In this document: positions 27,036-38,822 of the stretch, in pieces
Layout: every line of letters begins with the position of its first letter
How positions within the stretch are numbered: the first letter of the stretch is position 1
Source of the DNA: Erythrophleum ivorense
Lineage: Eukaryota; Streptophyta; Magnoliopsida; Fabales; Fabaceae
Direction of reading: 5' to 3'
DNA length: 64,000 nucleotides
Assembly: GCA_026724425.1 (NCBI GenBank)
Contig: JAIUCV010000582.1
Coordinates: forward strand, 372,001 to 436,000
The notes under the pieces: generated by a model
Databases searched by the model: none
Seen by the model: the letters and a program-made list of their open reading frames with translations, nothing else
Told to the model about the DNA's origin: nothing
Translations under genes and position numbers: made by a program

Positions 27036-29027
27036 TTACATGATAGAACAAGCATTGGGGTTTTCGTCACTGAAGAAAGAAGCGAACTTCTCGTCAGGAG
27101 CATCAGGGCTAGGGAGTGCTTGGACAGTGTTCTTGACATAGCCAGAGGGAGCCTTCTTGTCATAAGCCTGAGCCACATAAGGATAAGCCACCAAGTTATA
27201 GGGGATATATGGCCAAAACTCTGCCCTCTTTCCTGTGCTCTGCACCTTCTTTAACACCTTCTTTGGATCCACATAACCTGTCACTGTTACCCTGCTTTGC
27301 TTTCTGTTCACCTCCACTTGCTTCACACCTGATTTTTTTTTTCAAATGAATTAGTACAGGTTTATACTTCATTAAAGCCCTTGCAAGATTCAAAACTCCT
27401 CTCAGAGCAATTTTTTTTTTTTAAAAAGTTACAATTAATTTTTGCATTGCATTTGTTGTGGCCGTTGGATAGCTTACGTAGATGGGTAAAGAAAAAAAAA
27501 AGATAATCATTAATTAATAATAAAGAAAGTGAATTGCATTAATTTTTTTTTGAAATTTGGTTAACTTTTATCTGATTTTTTATTTTAAAAATTATACTTA
27601 CTTTCCATCTAATTTATTTTTTGTCTTAACTTTTTATATAGTATGTATTTCTTTTAAAAATAAAATTACTTAACTATCTTTACTGTTATATTAAGAATAA
27701 AATATATTTTTATATTGTAGTAAAAAGTTAACTTATTAGATAAAAAATAAATTGAATAAAATGTTTCAGCAATATATAATAAAGTGCCAAGAACTGATGT
27801 AATTTTTTGAAATAAAAAGATTATGAAATGTAATTTATTTAAATTTAAAGAGAAGTTAACATAATTTACTACAATAAATACGTATGTATGCCAAAAATAA
27901 TTTTATTAAAAAATATATATAACATTTTAACATTTTTATTCATGAATATATTGATTTCAATATCTTTAATCTGCTTTTTTTTTTTAAAGACAAGAATTTA
28001 AAAAAATATCTATTTTATGCGGGGATTGGATTTTATTCAGTTTTCCCTTTTTCTTTAAATGATTTTCGTTTGATGTTATGAATTGAATTGGCCTTGTAAT
28101 ACTTCAGCATATTGGAACGGAAGGGGCTGAAGATAACCGACACAAAACCTAGTATGCATTACTATTTCCCATACCTTATTTGCTTTATGCAACCAAAATA
28201 AATAAATAACAGTACACCTAGAAAATTTAAAATGACCGAGGAAGCAGGACAGAGAAGTTTGACTTGTTATGATCACTCTTGTATTTTTTAGGACCCTTTA
28301 TTAAATGGAAATTTTTCCAACTTGTACAAATTTATGATCCTGGTCAAACGCTGCTCACACAGGACAGGACTTGAAACCAAAGAAATGGCAGGAACAGGTA
28401 TTATGTCAGAGCTCTTCTTTATTTGTAATTCAAAATCTCAAAATAAAGCTGTCCTACTCCTACATGAGTTTATTTGTAATTGTCTTTGCTTAGTTTAGTG
28501 GGGTTAGTGTTCTGATTTTACTCTTTTGGGAAGATCAGAACAAACTGGTTTCTTCCAATTTTTAGCTTGAAAAATCATCACAAATATGATAGGGGAGGAG
28601 AGAGAGGTATTAAGTATGAAGTATGAACCTTTCATGTGGGAAACAGAATGCCTAACTCTTCTTTCGCAGCCATCGCAATCCATTTTTACCTTGATTTCAA
28701 CTGTCTGTAAGACACAAAAGCAGAAAAAAGAAAATCAGAACTTGCCAACAAATCTGACCATTAAGTCACGAACTGGATTTAGCTATACTTGTTTAGTTAT
28801 ATGCTACAAGTTCTTTAATAAAAATATCTATTTGTCATATTTTTACCAAAGAATCTGATACCAAAAGCATAAAAATAGAACTCAAATTTTCTCTTCAACT
28901 TATGAACACAGATACAAAAACAAAGCGGGGAGTGGGTTAGAAGCAGATAGAAAACCTGCATTGGTTTGCGTTTCTTCTTTGGGGTGGAAACTGAGAAGTA
29001 ATCAGAGAGAAAATCAAGAGCACCCAT
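27036..29027 (-). CDS. Heavy metal-associated isoprenylated plant protein, short type (HIPP20-27 group)
   Basis: Three exons give 146 residues: 29027-28956, 28704-28629 and 27328-27036. GT-AG sites and frame are consistent throughout; introns are 251 and 1300 bp. The protein starts MGALDFLSDYFSVSTPKKKR, has an HMA domain (about residues 24-90) with CDGC at residues 34-37, the conserved SRVTVTGYVDPKKVLKKVQ strand, and ends DENPNACSIM, a CaaX box for farnesylation. The length is normal for this subgroup of membrane-associated, metal-binding proteins linked to cadmium and drought responses in other plants. The start is the first ATG, followed directly by the group's typical MGALDxLSDxF opening. 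The last exon alone could be mistaken for an ORF opening with GTG (27326); that codon is an internal Val, not a start. A minus-strand TATA box lies about 165 bases upstream. Confidence 0.95.
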
Positions 29028-29188
29028 TTCTTTTGGTTCTTGTTTGAGCAAAGAAAAGCAGGGAGCAAGTGGGTTTAATTTCAAACAGGAAAGAGAGGAA
29101 AGGAAGACAAAACAAGAGTATTTTGCCGAGAGAAGAGGGGTTTTGAGGGCAGAAAGTGTAGGTTTACAAAGGAAGTGGTTTCATTGGA

Positions 29189-29198
29189 TATATATATA
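29189..29198 (-). promoter_or_regulatory. Candidate TATA box of the short HIPP gene
   Basis: The minus strand reads CTCTATATATATATCC here, about 165 bases upstream of the start codon at 29027. The distance fits a normal plant 5' UTR. The identification is by position and sequence only. Confidence 0.5.
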
Positions 29199-29229
29199 GA
29201 GAAGAAAGTTGTGAGAGCAAATTGTGGGG

Positions 29230-32200
29230 AAATAATAATAATAATAATAATATACAATGGTCAGATAATGACTTGTGTTTGTGTTTTTTCCCTGAATATC
29301 ATGAAGGACAACTGGGCCATTGAGGTTTAGCTACCTGACAACATTGCATAAATTATTGAATGTAGCTGGTAAAATTCTTTTTCATCCCGGTTGCTTCTAA
29401 ATAATGAAATTCTCATATTAAGTTATAAATAGTCTAATATCATATTAAAGAATATCTACTACTGTCAAATTAATTTTGATATTTAAATGTTTTGTGTCAT
29501 TTAAGATATCACCCTGTGTTTAGCATAATAATATTCATGTCAATATGTTTTGTGGTATTCATCAAAAAATTAATTTCTCATAAGATAATACTACTCCGAA
29601 AATATTTTAAATAGATCATACAAATTGCTTGTGAGTTTTGTTAAAATTATGTAGATAATTTTATTATTTTTAAAAATATATAATTTTTTTAAATAAAAGT
29701 TTAGCTTATATTTTAATTTAATTTAATTTTTTTTACTAAAATACTCTCTTTTAATCTGAATAAATATTTTTTAAATTAAAAAAATTCTTAAATTAAAATT
29801 TGTATGTATTTTAAAAAATAGAAAGAATACTTGTATAATTTACTCTAATATTTAATGTCACGTTATTTTTAACTCTTTTAGAGTCATATCATGTTTTGAC
29901 AATTTTTAATGGTCATATACCCAAACAACACTTTGTTGCAAAGTCCTTGCTGTTATGTTATAAATCACATCATCTAAACACTTGATCATCTTCCATTATG
30001 TAATCCAAACAGATGAAACAAAATTAAAAAAGAAAAAAAATGATTGAATTCAACAAGTAATTAAAGTGACAAGCGTGAAATCTATAACCAAGAAGCAGGA
30101 GCCTAGCTGTTTCCTTTTGCCCAAAGAAATGGAAGAAACTTGTTGGAAAGTTAATGCTTCGCTTTGAATTTTCTGGAGAATGGCCTACATCATGTTCTGC
30201 ACATCTGTATTACATGGATTTGACTTCTAAGCCCGCGGTTTCTGTCGGGTTTAATTTAATATTAGTTCCTTAAGATACTGATTATGTTGTAGCATTCACG
30301 AAATATAATAAATTCTTATTAAATTATTTACTAACAATAACAATAGTATTGTTATTGTCATTTATTCATCACGATACCAAGAATCATGTCCAATTACGGC
30401 AAGAGATGGAGAAATCATTGAGATGGTTAATTAATAACAAATTCTAACTTGATCATCTATTTGACTCATTCTTTTTTCCACTTCATCTATTTTTTTAATA
30501 TTAAATTACACAATGTATGAAATTCATAAAAGTGCAATTTAATATCGAGAAATTTGAATGATGTATATGAGGTCTTAAGTTCAAAGATTCATTTTCTTTA
30601 ATATACCAAAAAGATTATAATCAAGATTGTCAAATTCATGAATTTAAATAAATTTGTAAAGAGGAGATAAACTCGTAATATAAACTCGTAAGAGTTTATA
30701 TTTGTTAATAATCACATATAAAATATAATATATAAATAAAAATTTATTTAAATACATTTTAAAGTATACTAATTTTTTTCAAAAATTATGTATATTTTAT
30801 AATTCATATTTTTTAATATAAAAATTTTAATAAAGTTCATATATAGATATTATTTTGGAGTCCTTCTTTAATGGATTGTAATAAATATAAAAATTTTTAT
30901 CATTTTTAAACTCAATTTGAATTAATTATATAAGAATTCGTCAAACTTAGTTCAAAAGATAATAAATTAAATTGATTTTGTATTGAGTTCGAATTTACAA
31001 ACGACTTAACATGATTTCTTTAAGTAAAAACTTAAATTTGTTAAAATTAAAAAGTTAACTCGTGAGTTTAACAACAATAATCATAACCTTTTACAAATTA
31101 TTCAATATCTTTATAATTAGATCCCACTTGATAATTTAAACTTTCAAGGTTTAAATAAAAAATCTCTCTCCTCTGCAAAAAAGGAAAAGGATTTCTCAAT
31201 CATTAATTACATTATTGCAACTTGCATCCATGAAATGCGATGGATCATAGAGAAGGGGCAATCTTGATATCTAAATCATGTAAATGCAAAATCAATTTAT
31301 GAGGGTGACGTTTGTTTGAAATTGAAAGGGGTATAGAAGGCGGTGTATTATATAATTTTGATGTGGTAGCTATCTTTCATGTCATTCATGAGTTTAGAGA
31401 GTTGAAGCACATCAGTTGGTAAATGATCTGGAGCCCATCTGTCTTGCAAGTCATGCATGAGAGGTTTTAGTAGCTACAACTACAGCTATATTTTAGCCCA
31501 TTGATTTCCCACTTTTACACTTTACTTAACGCGCATTCTTAGCTGTTCATATGCCCTATGTTTTGTAATCTAATAATTTGATGGAAAAAAGAAGAAGCAA
31601 AAACACCTATTCAACATTAGTTTATTTGTAAATTGTTTTTTAAATTTCTACAATTAAAAATATATTTTTTTAAAATTTTCACATTGTAAGAAATAGATCA
31701 TTTTGTCTTTGTACACTTATTACTTCATATCATACTTTAAACTATCTCATGATACTTGATTATGAGTGTCTAAAATAGAATAGCATATATTTTGTAGGAT
31801 GTAAAAGTAAATAAGAAAACACTTTTTTATTTTAAAAATATTTACAAATGACTTAAAGTGGAGATGTTTGCATTTTTTTTCAACTGTCTTGATATAGATT
31901 ATATTTTAGGGTCAGGATTAAAAGAATTTTATGTAATTTTTTTAAATTTTGGTATGAAAGACTTATTTTTAATTAAATTACAAATAAATTATTTGAAGCA
32001 CAGAAAGGAACACCAAAAAACAAATATGAATTATGTACTATTCAATCTTTCTTCTCAAATGGGCGATTCTGTATATTAGCTCAAGTGGGTAAAACCAATT
32101 TGATTTCCTGTTGGATTTGGCCCTTGGATTGAATCTCTATACATTCCTTCCTAGCAATGTAATGGGAAAACCCCAATAATATATATGATATATAATTCAA

Positions 32201-33500
32201 GGTTGACTATCAAAGCCAGGTTATAGTTAGCACCTGAGCATAGATATATGGGACGCCTCTATAAAATAAAAAAGTGAACCTTATTCATTAAATAATTGAC
32301 TCTTCTCATATCCTATAAAGGAAATAGTTCTCATCACTTTACTGAATTTTGTCAAGGATAGTACTATAGAAGCTCTTTTATTTTTGGATTTTTTAAAAAA
32401 TTTATGTATTATCATCACATACACTGATTTTAAAGTAGTTTAATTGTAATAAGAGTCTACCTCTTAAAAAATTAACTTCTCCCATCAAAATTCTTTTGTT
32501 AAATACAAGTTAATTAAATTCTTTAGAAAAAAATTGTATCCCACTTGAAACTCAATTAAATTTTAAAAAATAATTAATTTTAAATAATAAACATTTTAAA
32601 ATTATTTTTAAGGTCCAAACTTAATCAAATGAGGTGAGCCATGATCAATTCTAAGAAATAATGATAAGGCACTTATAACAAAATTAAGAAAGGAAAAAAA
32701 TTTATATGCAATGGTTTATATTTTTATTGTTGAATTTTTTAATTAAAACACAATAAGTATATAATTTTTTAATTAAAACTTGATAAGTGTATTATTTTTA
32801 CAAATAACTATATAATTCTCTAATTAAACTATATATTTGTTATATTTTTATTAAAAAATTATATATCTATTATATTTTGATTGAAAAAATATATAGTTTC
32901 ATTATGAAAATGGCAAACCCATTTCCAGTCTAACACTATATTTAGATGGCTAGATATAGATATATATAGTTTGTAAGTAAGATGGGTCCTTGCCATGATT
33001 CAAAACATTAGGTGAAAGAAACAGAGCATGACAGTGATTCAATCCTAGTGGGCTCAAATTCATGGTTGCTAGTTGCATCCTCCATTATTAATGAGAGTGT
33101 GTGACTGTGCAATTAATTCAAGTACTGGTTTCTATTGCCTAGGCGATCAACTAGATACACTTGATGGCACTTGATATTTGGGTTTCTATCATCAATCTGT
33201 TGAATTCTGTGTTGCCTCTGTTTGTCACAAGTTGTTATCATCCTTCTTTGTCCTTCTAACTTTAACCCAACCATTCAAACTTGCCTTTAGGTTTCCAAGT
33301 AACAACTGTCTTTCAATTATTCGGATAACGAGGCTACGTGGGTTCTGCATTCAACAACCAAATGAGGCCCTAAACAAATATCAATGCATTTTGATACATT
33401 TACGATTTTAATTCGTAAATAGTTAAACCCAGATAAAGCAGGACATTAAATTGACTCGTTTATTAAACAAGTTGATTATTTAGTACTTATTATTTCAATA
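29230..33500. other. AT-rich intergenic DNA
   Basis: An ATA/AAT trinucleotide run lies at 29229-29252 just upstream of the HIPP promoter. The rest is A/T-rich without a supported gene; one foldback-type MITE copy near 32700-32910 is listed separately. Confidence 0.4.
32700..32910. mobile_element. Diverged copy of a foldback-type MITE
   Basis: The left part (ATTTATATGCAATGGTTTAT, then TTAATTAAAACACAATAAGT) follows the same order as the long inverted repeat of the element at 63691-63911. The unit TTTTTTAATTAAAAC..ATAAGT occurs twice, and inverted counterparts follow at about 32830-32890. The ends are eroded, so the boundaries are approximate. Confidence 0.4.
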
Positions 33501-33548
33501 TATCCCAATTTTTGAACCCATGAAAGGGAAGTACATCATCAATAGGCT

Positions 33549-34201
33549 ATTGTTTGGAACCCATCATCTCTGACAATGGGGCAACCTGAAACACAAAACA
33601 ATCAGAATATGCAAACAGAGTAAACAATGGAATCAAAATACCATGGGAGTAGACAGAGACATCCGTAGATCAAGTGGCGTTGAACCAATGTTTCTCAGCC
33701 AAATCCCATAAAGATTGAGAACAGTAACTGGCCATTGAATAAATAAAATAAGATTTTCTTGCGTAATATAAAAATACAGAGAAGTGTATGGATTTCATTA
33801 AAATGTATTCTACTGGATTTCACCGACCTCTCTTTTTTGTCCTTAACTGAATCTGGAGAAGATTCAAATTAATCAACCCAAATACCCATAGAAGAAATAG
33901 GGCTTCTCTGCCATAAGATGGTCTGCATTCATGGTTTTTGGACCAGAATATACCATTGGGCATCTTAATTGACCCAGATACCATTCTTGCATCCTATTTT
34001 TTCCATGGCATCTGGTGACAATTTTATAGTTTTCAATACTGACAGAAAATCGTCATTCTCATTGACGATTTGCGGCAAATGTTCTGTAGAAGCTAATGTT
34101 CGGAAAGCAGAACAATGAGATGCATGACAAGAGCAATGCTGCATGAACTGCAAAGAAAAATTGAAGACATGGGAGAGCAGCCACAAGCTTGGCAGAGCCA
34201 C
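33549..34201 (-). pseudogene. Possible gene fragment, unrecognised
   Basis: On the minus strand a frame ends in ENDDFLSVLKTIKLSPDAME (about 34080-34000) and is preceded by a good acceptor, TTCTTTGCAG, near 34155. Further down, another acceptor (TGTTTTGTGTTTCAG, near 33590) precedes a short frame, VAPLSEMMGSKQ, and a stop. These look like exon remnants, but I do not recognise the family and could not build a whole gene. A recent pseudogene or unrelated chance frames are both possible. Confidence 0.25.
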
Positions 34202-34494
34202 TATTTTTAAGCCTTCATTTTGGCCTTTCCTCCAATGCAGTCATGCAGCGTCCCTTCCAAGTTATCCCCACTTCTCGCTCTCAAATTTCGTCCAAAATCC
34301 ATTTTGAAAATTAAATTCTAGTGCAAATTAAAAAAAAAAAATCTCACATGAAAACTGAGTAAATTAAAGGAATAAAAAATTCATATAAATGGATTGACTT
34401 ACTTTTCAGTGAAAAAAACTCTCTGAATTTTAACAAAAGAATAGAATCTATTAAATTCTGGCACAACTTTCCACACTCACATGCAGTATAACAG

Positions 34495-34919
34495 TGTTAG
34501 AAGTTGTAAAGGAAAATCGTGCAAACAACATGAACACGCTCTTTCGAGTGGAGAGCTACACTCCAAAATTGGCTATTCAATTCATTTCTTAATTTTCCTC
34601 TGAATACAGCCAAGAGAAATAGAAAGGGTTTCAATACCCAATGCAATCAAACAACAGAACAATATACAATTAGAATAGTAAATCCTACTCTCAAACAAGG
34701 ATAACTAAGGATAGAACAAAACAATTGTTCTGCCAATCATTGTCAATGATTGGATGTCATTCATTAATTGGATCAGGCCCCACAACCCAAAGATGCTCCT
34801 TAGGAACAACCAGATCAGCTAGCTAACAAGACCTCTTCTTCCTTTTACTAGATGGCTTCTTTTTTTCACTATCCATTGGGCCTTCTGTATCTTGCCTTTT
34901 CAATTCCTCATTCGTGACA
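34495..34919 (-). repeat. 3' LTR (left copy) of the old element
   Basis: About 425 bases. It shares with 46162-46779, among others, ATTCAATTCATTTCTTAATT, AACAACAGAACAATA and GATTGGATGTC. It begins TGTTAGAAG and ends GTGACA on the plus strand, so it runs TGTCACGA to CTAACA on the minus strand. Confidence 0.7.
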
Positions 34920-36102
34920 ACATTCACCCTTTGAAAAACAACCTTGTCCTCAAGGTTAAAGTTTTCAAACTGAAGTTGCTCAAATCCATCCTTAGTACTA
35001 TAAAATCCATAAATCTTTTCTGAGAGCCACCTTTCATGAATCTTCTGAATTAGAGTCAGAATGGCAATTGACATACTAATGGATAATAAAAAGTCCCTTG
35101 GGAATGCAAATCCGCATTTACTTTTGATGAACTCTTGGCCTCTAATGGAGAATTTACAGTGACCTTACATGAAGAGTTCTACATATGGTCGTTCATCAAC
35201 AACAACAGCAACAGTTCCCCTCTCAAAAGTGATAGCATATTCTTTCAGTGAACTAGGAGAAAGAAGTCTATATTTTGGGGTTTTGAGATCCTAAGTTAGA
35301 TAATTTGTAGCAAATGACCCTGCTTGAAATCCTATAGGTTCATTACCGGCTGTCAAGGTATCAATTCGTGTTACGGGTGAGGAAAGTTTTTGCACAGTGA
35401 GAACCGATCTTAGGCTTGCAATATAGCTTGAATTGATTACCGACACCACAAAAAGCCTTATGCTTAATAGACCAAGATATTCCCAAGGCTGATTAGAAAG
35501 AGCCTAAAGCTTTGGGCGATTCAGAGCCAGTGATACCGCTCTCTCTTTATACTCTTTCATGCTGCTTACAATCATTTCATTCCCCCCTTCAGTTGCTAGA
35601 CAAAGTGACCTAGTAGCCGTAGTAACCATTGTCTCAAGAGGCAAAGTAATCATGAGCAAACCTGCCCATAATATATCTGTTCACGTTGTAAGCGCATTGC
35701 ATAAAGGCGTGTCAAGGAACAACTCTGCTAAAGCACTTTGTCTGATGTGTTCACTCTTCATGGCAACATCTGTGAAAATAATTTGAGCTGGGTGCACCCT
35801 TTGTGCAGCAACAACAAGTAATTCAACTGGTGCCATTGAAGGGCCAATTACACTTCTAGGACCAACAAAGTGATCCTCTGCAGTTCCCATGTCGTGGTCT
35901 ACAATCTGCTTACTTCCCACATCTATCGGAAATGAAGGTGCTTCAGCTATTGTCGAAGGATAAACTTGCTCCTTCATGGGATTTATATAAGAGTGAATTA
36001 AAGAGCCAATAATATCCAAAGTGGGAAGAACTCTAGAGGGAAGTAAGAAAACTCCATCTCCATTTTCCTTAAAATTTACTGAAAGGAACAGCTTCTTTAG
36101 AT

Positions 36103-36107
36103 GTTTT
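36103..36107. other. Left target-site duplication GTTTT of the Sirevirus-like element
   Basis: GTTTT precedes the left LTR, and the same five bases follow the right LTR at 45547-45551. A 5-bp duplication is what Ty1/copia integrases produce. Confidence 0.9.
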
Positions 36108-37107
36108 TGTTGGCCCAATGATCTCTCAGTCCATTTGTGTTTGATAAATTCCAAAAGCCCAAGTGAAGAAAAAGCCCACCCAAGATAATCCTTTTAAGTT
36201 ATTTTTTGTTTCTCCTCTCAGACAGTATAAAAGGTTTCTTTTATTATAATGTCTCTGCTGTTCTGACAAGCTAAAAGTTAGAAGTTGACTCTATAACTGA
36301 GACTATATATCTGCTCTGCTCCAAGTCAACCACTCCCTGTTTATTCAGTCATAGAAAACATAAATGTACCTACTTCTCTGTCATGATGACTGATAGAAAG
36401 GAGCTGTGAAAATTTCTCTGAGCCATCTGACTGGAGCTTCACCAACTCTCTGCTGTAACGTTTAACTGCTCTCTGGTTTTTCAGTCTCCATCATATTCAA
36501 ACGGTACAGCACGAAGAAGATAAAGCAACGGCTAGTTTTTTCTATGAATATATATACCTGTTAAAGCTACACTTGTATCTCACCACAACACATAGAAAAT
36601 TCATAGCTTATTTCGTAATTTGCATATACTCTGTGTTTGGTCTATTGAGAAACTGTTCTGCAATACTAGTGCTGATCTCTATAAGAAGCATTGAAAAGTA
36701 TTGTAAGTATGAGAAAGAAGAGAAGGCTGTATATAAGTCATTAAAGTTTGTATAAGTTCTAGGTGAGCTTGAAACTTAGTATATTTGCTGTAAGAGTTGA
36801 TTCAATTTAGTGAAAATCCCTTGTCATACGTCAAGGGGACTGGACGTAGGTCTTGAGGACCGAACCAGGATAAATCAGGTGTTTCTTTTCCTTACTCTTC
36901 TCTTTATCTTTCAGTCTGTGTACTAAAACTTTGTCGACAAGGTCCTCGTTTGTCTCCTTGATCCGTACTTTTTAAACACATTATCGAAGATCTTGTCAAC
37001 AAGGTCTTGGTATATCTACAAGGTTTTCAGTCTTACAGTTTTAACTAAGATAAATAATTTTTTTAATTAAAAGCACCTATTCACCCCCCCTCTAGGTGCA
37101 TTCTTCA
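36108..37107 (+). repeat. 5' LTR, 1000 bp
   Basis: It begins TGTTGGCCCAATG and ends TTCTTCA. Compared by eye with the 3' LTR it shows about 21 substitutions, nearly all transitions, and one single-base length difference in a C run near 37084-37090. It contains a TATA box (36226-36234) and palindromes at 36931-36942 and 36991-37006. Confidence 0.95.
36226..36234 (+). promoter_or_regulatory. TATA box of the Sirevirus-like LTR
   Basis: TATAAAAGG follows a CTCCTCTCAGACAG segment about 120 bases into the LTR, and the 3' LTR has the same word. This is the likely site that fixes the retroelement transcript start. Confidence 0.55.
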
Positions 37108-37109
37108 AT

Positions 37110-37122
37110 TGGTATCAGAGCC
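37110..37122 (+). other. Primer-binding site (initiator Met tRNA)
   Basis: TGGTATCAGAGCC begins two bases after the 5' LTR. It is complementary to the 3' end of plant initiator methionine tRNA, the usual primer for copia minus-strand synthesis. Confidence 0.95.
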
Positions 37123-37139
37123 TGGTTTCACTGATTTTA

Positions 37140-38760
37140 GTGCTTAACCGCCTAGAGAAAAGATCTTTTGTTTTTGTTTGCAGAAAAATAAGTCAACAAC
37201 CACTTGAAGGATCTTATTTTCTTGAAGGATTCTCGACTGTCAGACCTCCATACTTCAATGGAAATCATTACACTCACTGGAAAGCTAGAATGAAAATCTA
37301 CATTCAATCAACAGACTACTGAGTATGGGAAATCATGGAGAAAGGTCCAAAATTCCCTTCAAAGAAAGATGAGAAAGGAGAAGTCATCGATAAACCTAGA
37401 GATAAATGGTCAGAAGATGATATCAAGATGGTAGAAAGCAACGCTAGAGCAATTAATATTCTATACTGTGCTGTGAGTGGTCAGGAGTATGATAAAATTT
37501 CCAGCTGCGACACAGCACAAGAAATGTGGTTAAAGCTTGAAATGACGCACAAGGGAACATCAAAAGTCAAAGAAAGTAAGATGAACATGCTAGTCTATGA
37601 ATACGAACTATTCCATATGAAAGAAAATGAGAGCATTGAAGAAATGTTCAAAAGATTTGCTAAAATTGTGGGAGATCTGAAGGCACTTGGAAAAAACATA
37701 CTCAAATATGGAGAAAAACTCGAAAATCTTAAGATGTCTTCCTCCCATATGGCAATCAAAGGTAGACAATCTAGAAAATTAAAATATTGCCGCAATGCCA
37801 CTTGATGAGCTTTGGGGCCATCTCATTGCCTATGAAAGAAATCATCTAAAAAGGCATGAGTTGGAGCAAAAACGAAAAGCTCTTGCTTTGCAAGTTATAA
37901 CAAAAGAAGAACAAGCTGTGGAAGAAGAAGGAGAGATTGACGCACAAGATATAGCCTTCTTCTCAAAGAAATTAGAGAATTATGCCAGAAGAAAAAGGTT
38001 GATGGGAAAGCTCAGAGGTACCTCATCAAACAATGTCATAAGACGTGATGAAGCTACCAAAAACACAATTACTTGCTATGAATGTGGCAGAAATGGTCAC
38101 ATAAGATCAGAATGCCCGTTCATAAGAAGAAAACCAACCAAACCATATGTCAGGAGAAAAGCTATGGCTGCCTGGAGCGATGAAGAAGAAGAGGAAGAAG
38201 CTGAAATAGAGCAAGAACTTGCAAACATGTGTTTCATGGCCACTCAAGAAACTGAGATAACATCTGAAACAGAAATTTCTGACTTACAAAATGATTTTAA
38301 TAATCTGTTGATAGATTTTGAAAAATTATTTTCAAAATATGAGAATCTTATTCAAATCAACTCTAGTCTAAAAGAGAACTCAAGAAAAGTGGAAGAAGAA
38401 TTAGATACTGCTGTAAAAGAAATAGATAGATTAAAAATACAAGAAAAGCTCTTGACAAAGGATTTAGCTAGTTTTGTAAAAGGAGAAGAAAATCTGAAGA
38501 TACTGTTAGGACAGCAGAAATGTATGTTTAATAAGACTGGCTTGGGATATGACAAAAGAAAAGATGTTAAACTATATAAGAACTTCTTTGTTAAAGAAAG
38601 TAATAGCTCACGATCTACAGTCACATGTCCCCATTGTAATAGATTCGGTCATGCTTGTCATAAGTGTAAAAATAAAGTTGGAAAACTAGTTTGGGTCCTA
38701 AAGAACTCTCTCTCTGCAAAGGAAACTCTCTCTAACCATAAAGGACCCAAGAAAAATTGA
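37140..38760 (+). pseudogene. Sirevirus-like gag, disrupted
   Basis: This region encodes the nucleocapsid precursor. It includes RPPYFNGNHYTHWKARMKIY near the start and the gag helix region. A first zinc knuckle (CYECGRNGHIRSEC, about 38074-38115) and a second (CPHCNRFGHACHKC, about 38626-38667) follow. Between the knuckles lies a predicted coiled coil (about 38270-38520), followed by KTGLGYDKR. A stop at 37320 splits the first segment, and a frame shift plus a stop (37780) separates it from the next. A stop at 38758 ends the gag part, in a context where related proteins have Trp. The codon at the expected start (37188) is ATA, so the start may also be lost. The frame is read from conserved motifs, not from an intact ORF. 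Confidence 0.85.
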
Positions 38761-38822
38761 GTACCTAAGAAAACTGACTTAACATACAGGTATGCTTCAA
38801 AGGAAAAATATCAAGGAATGAC

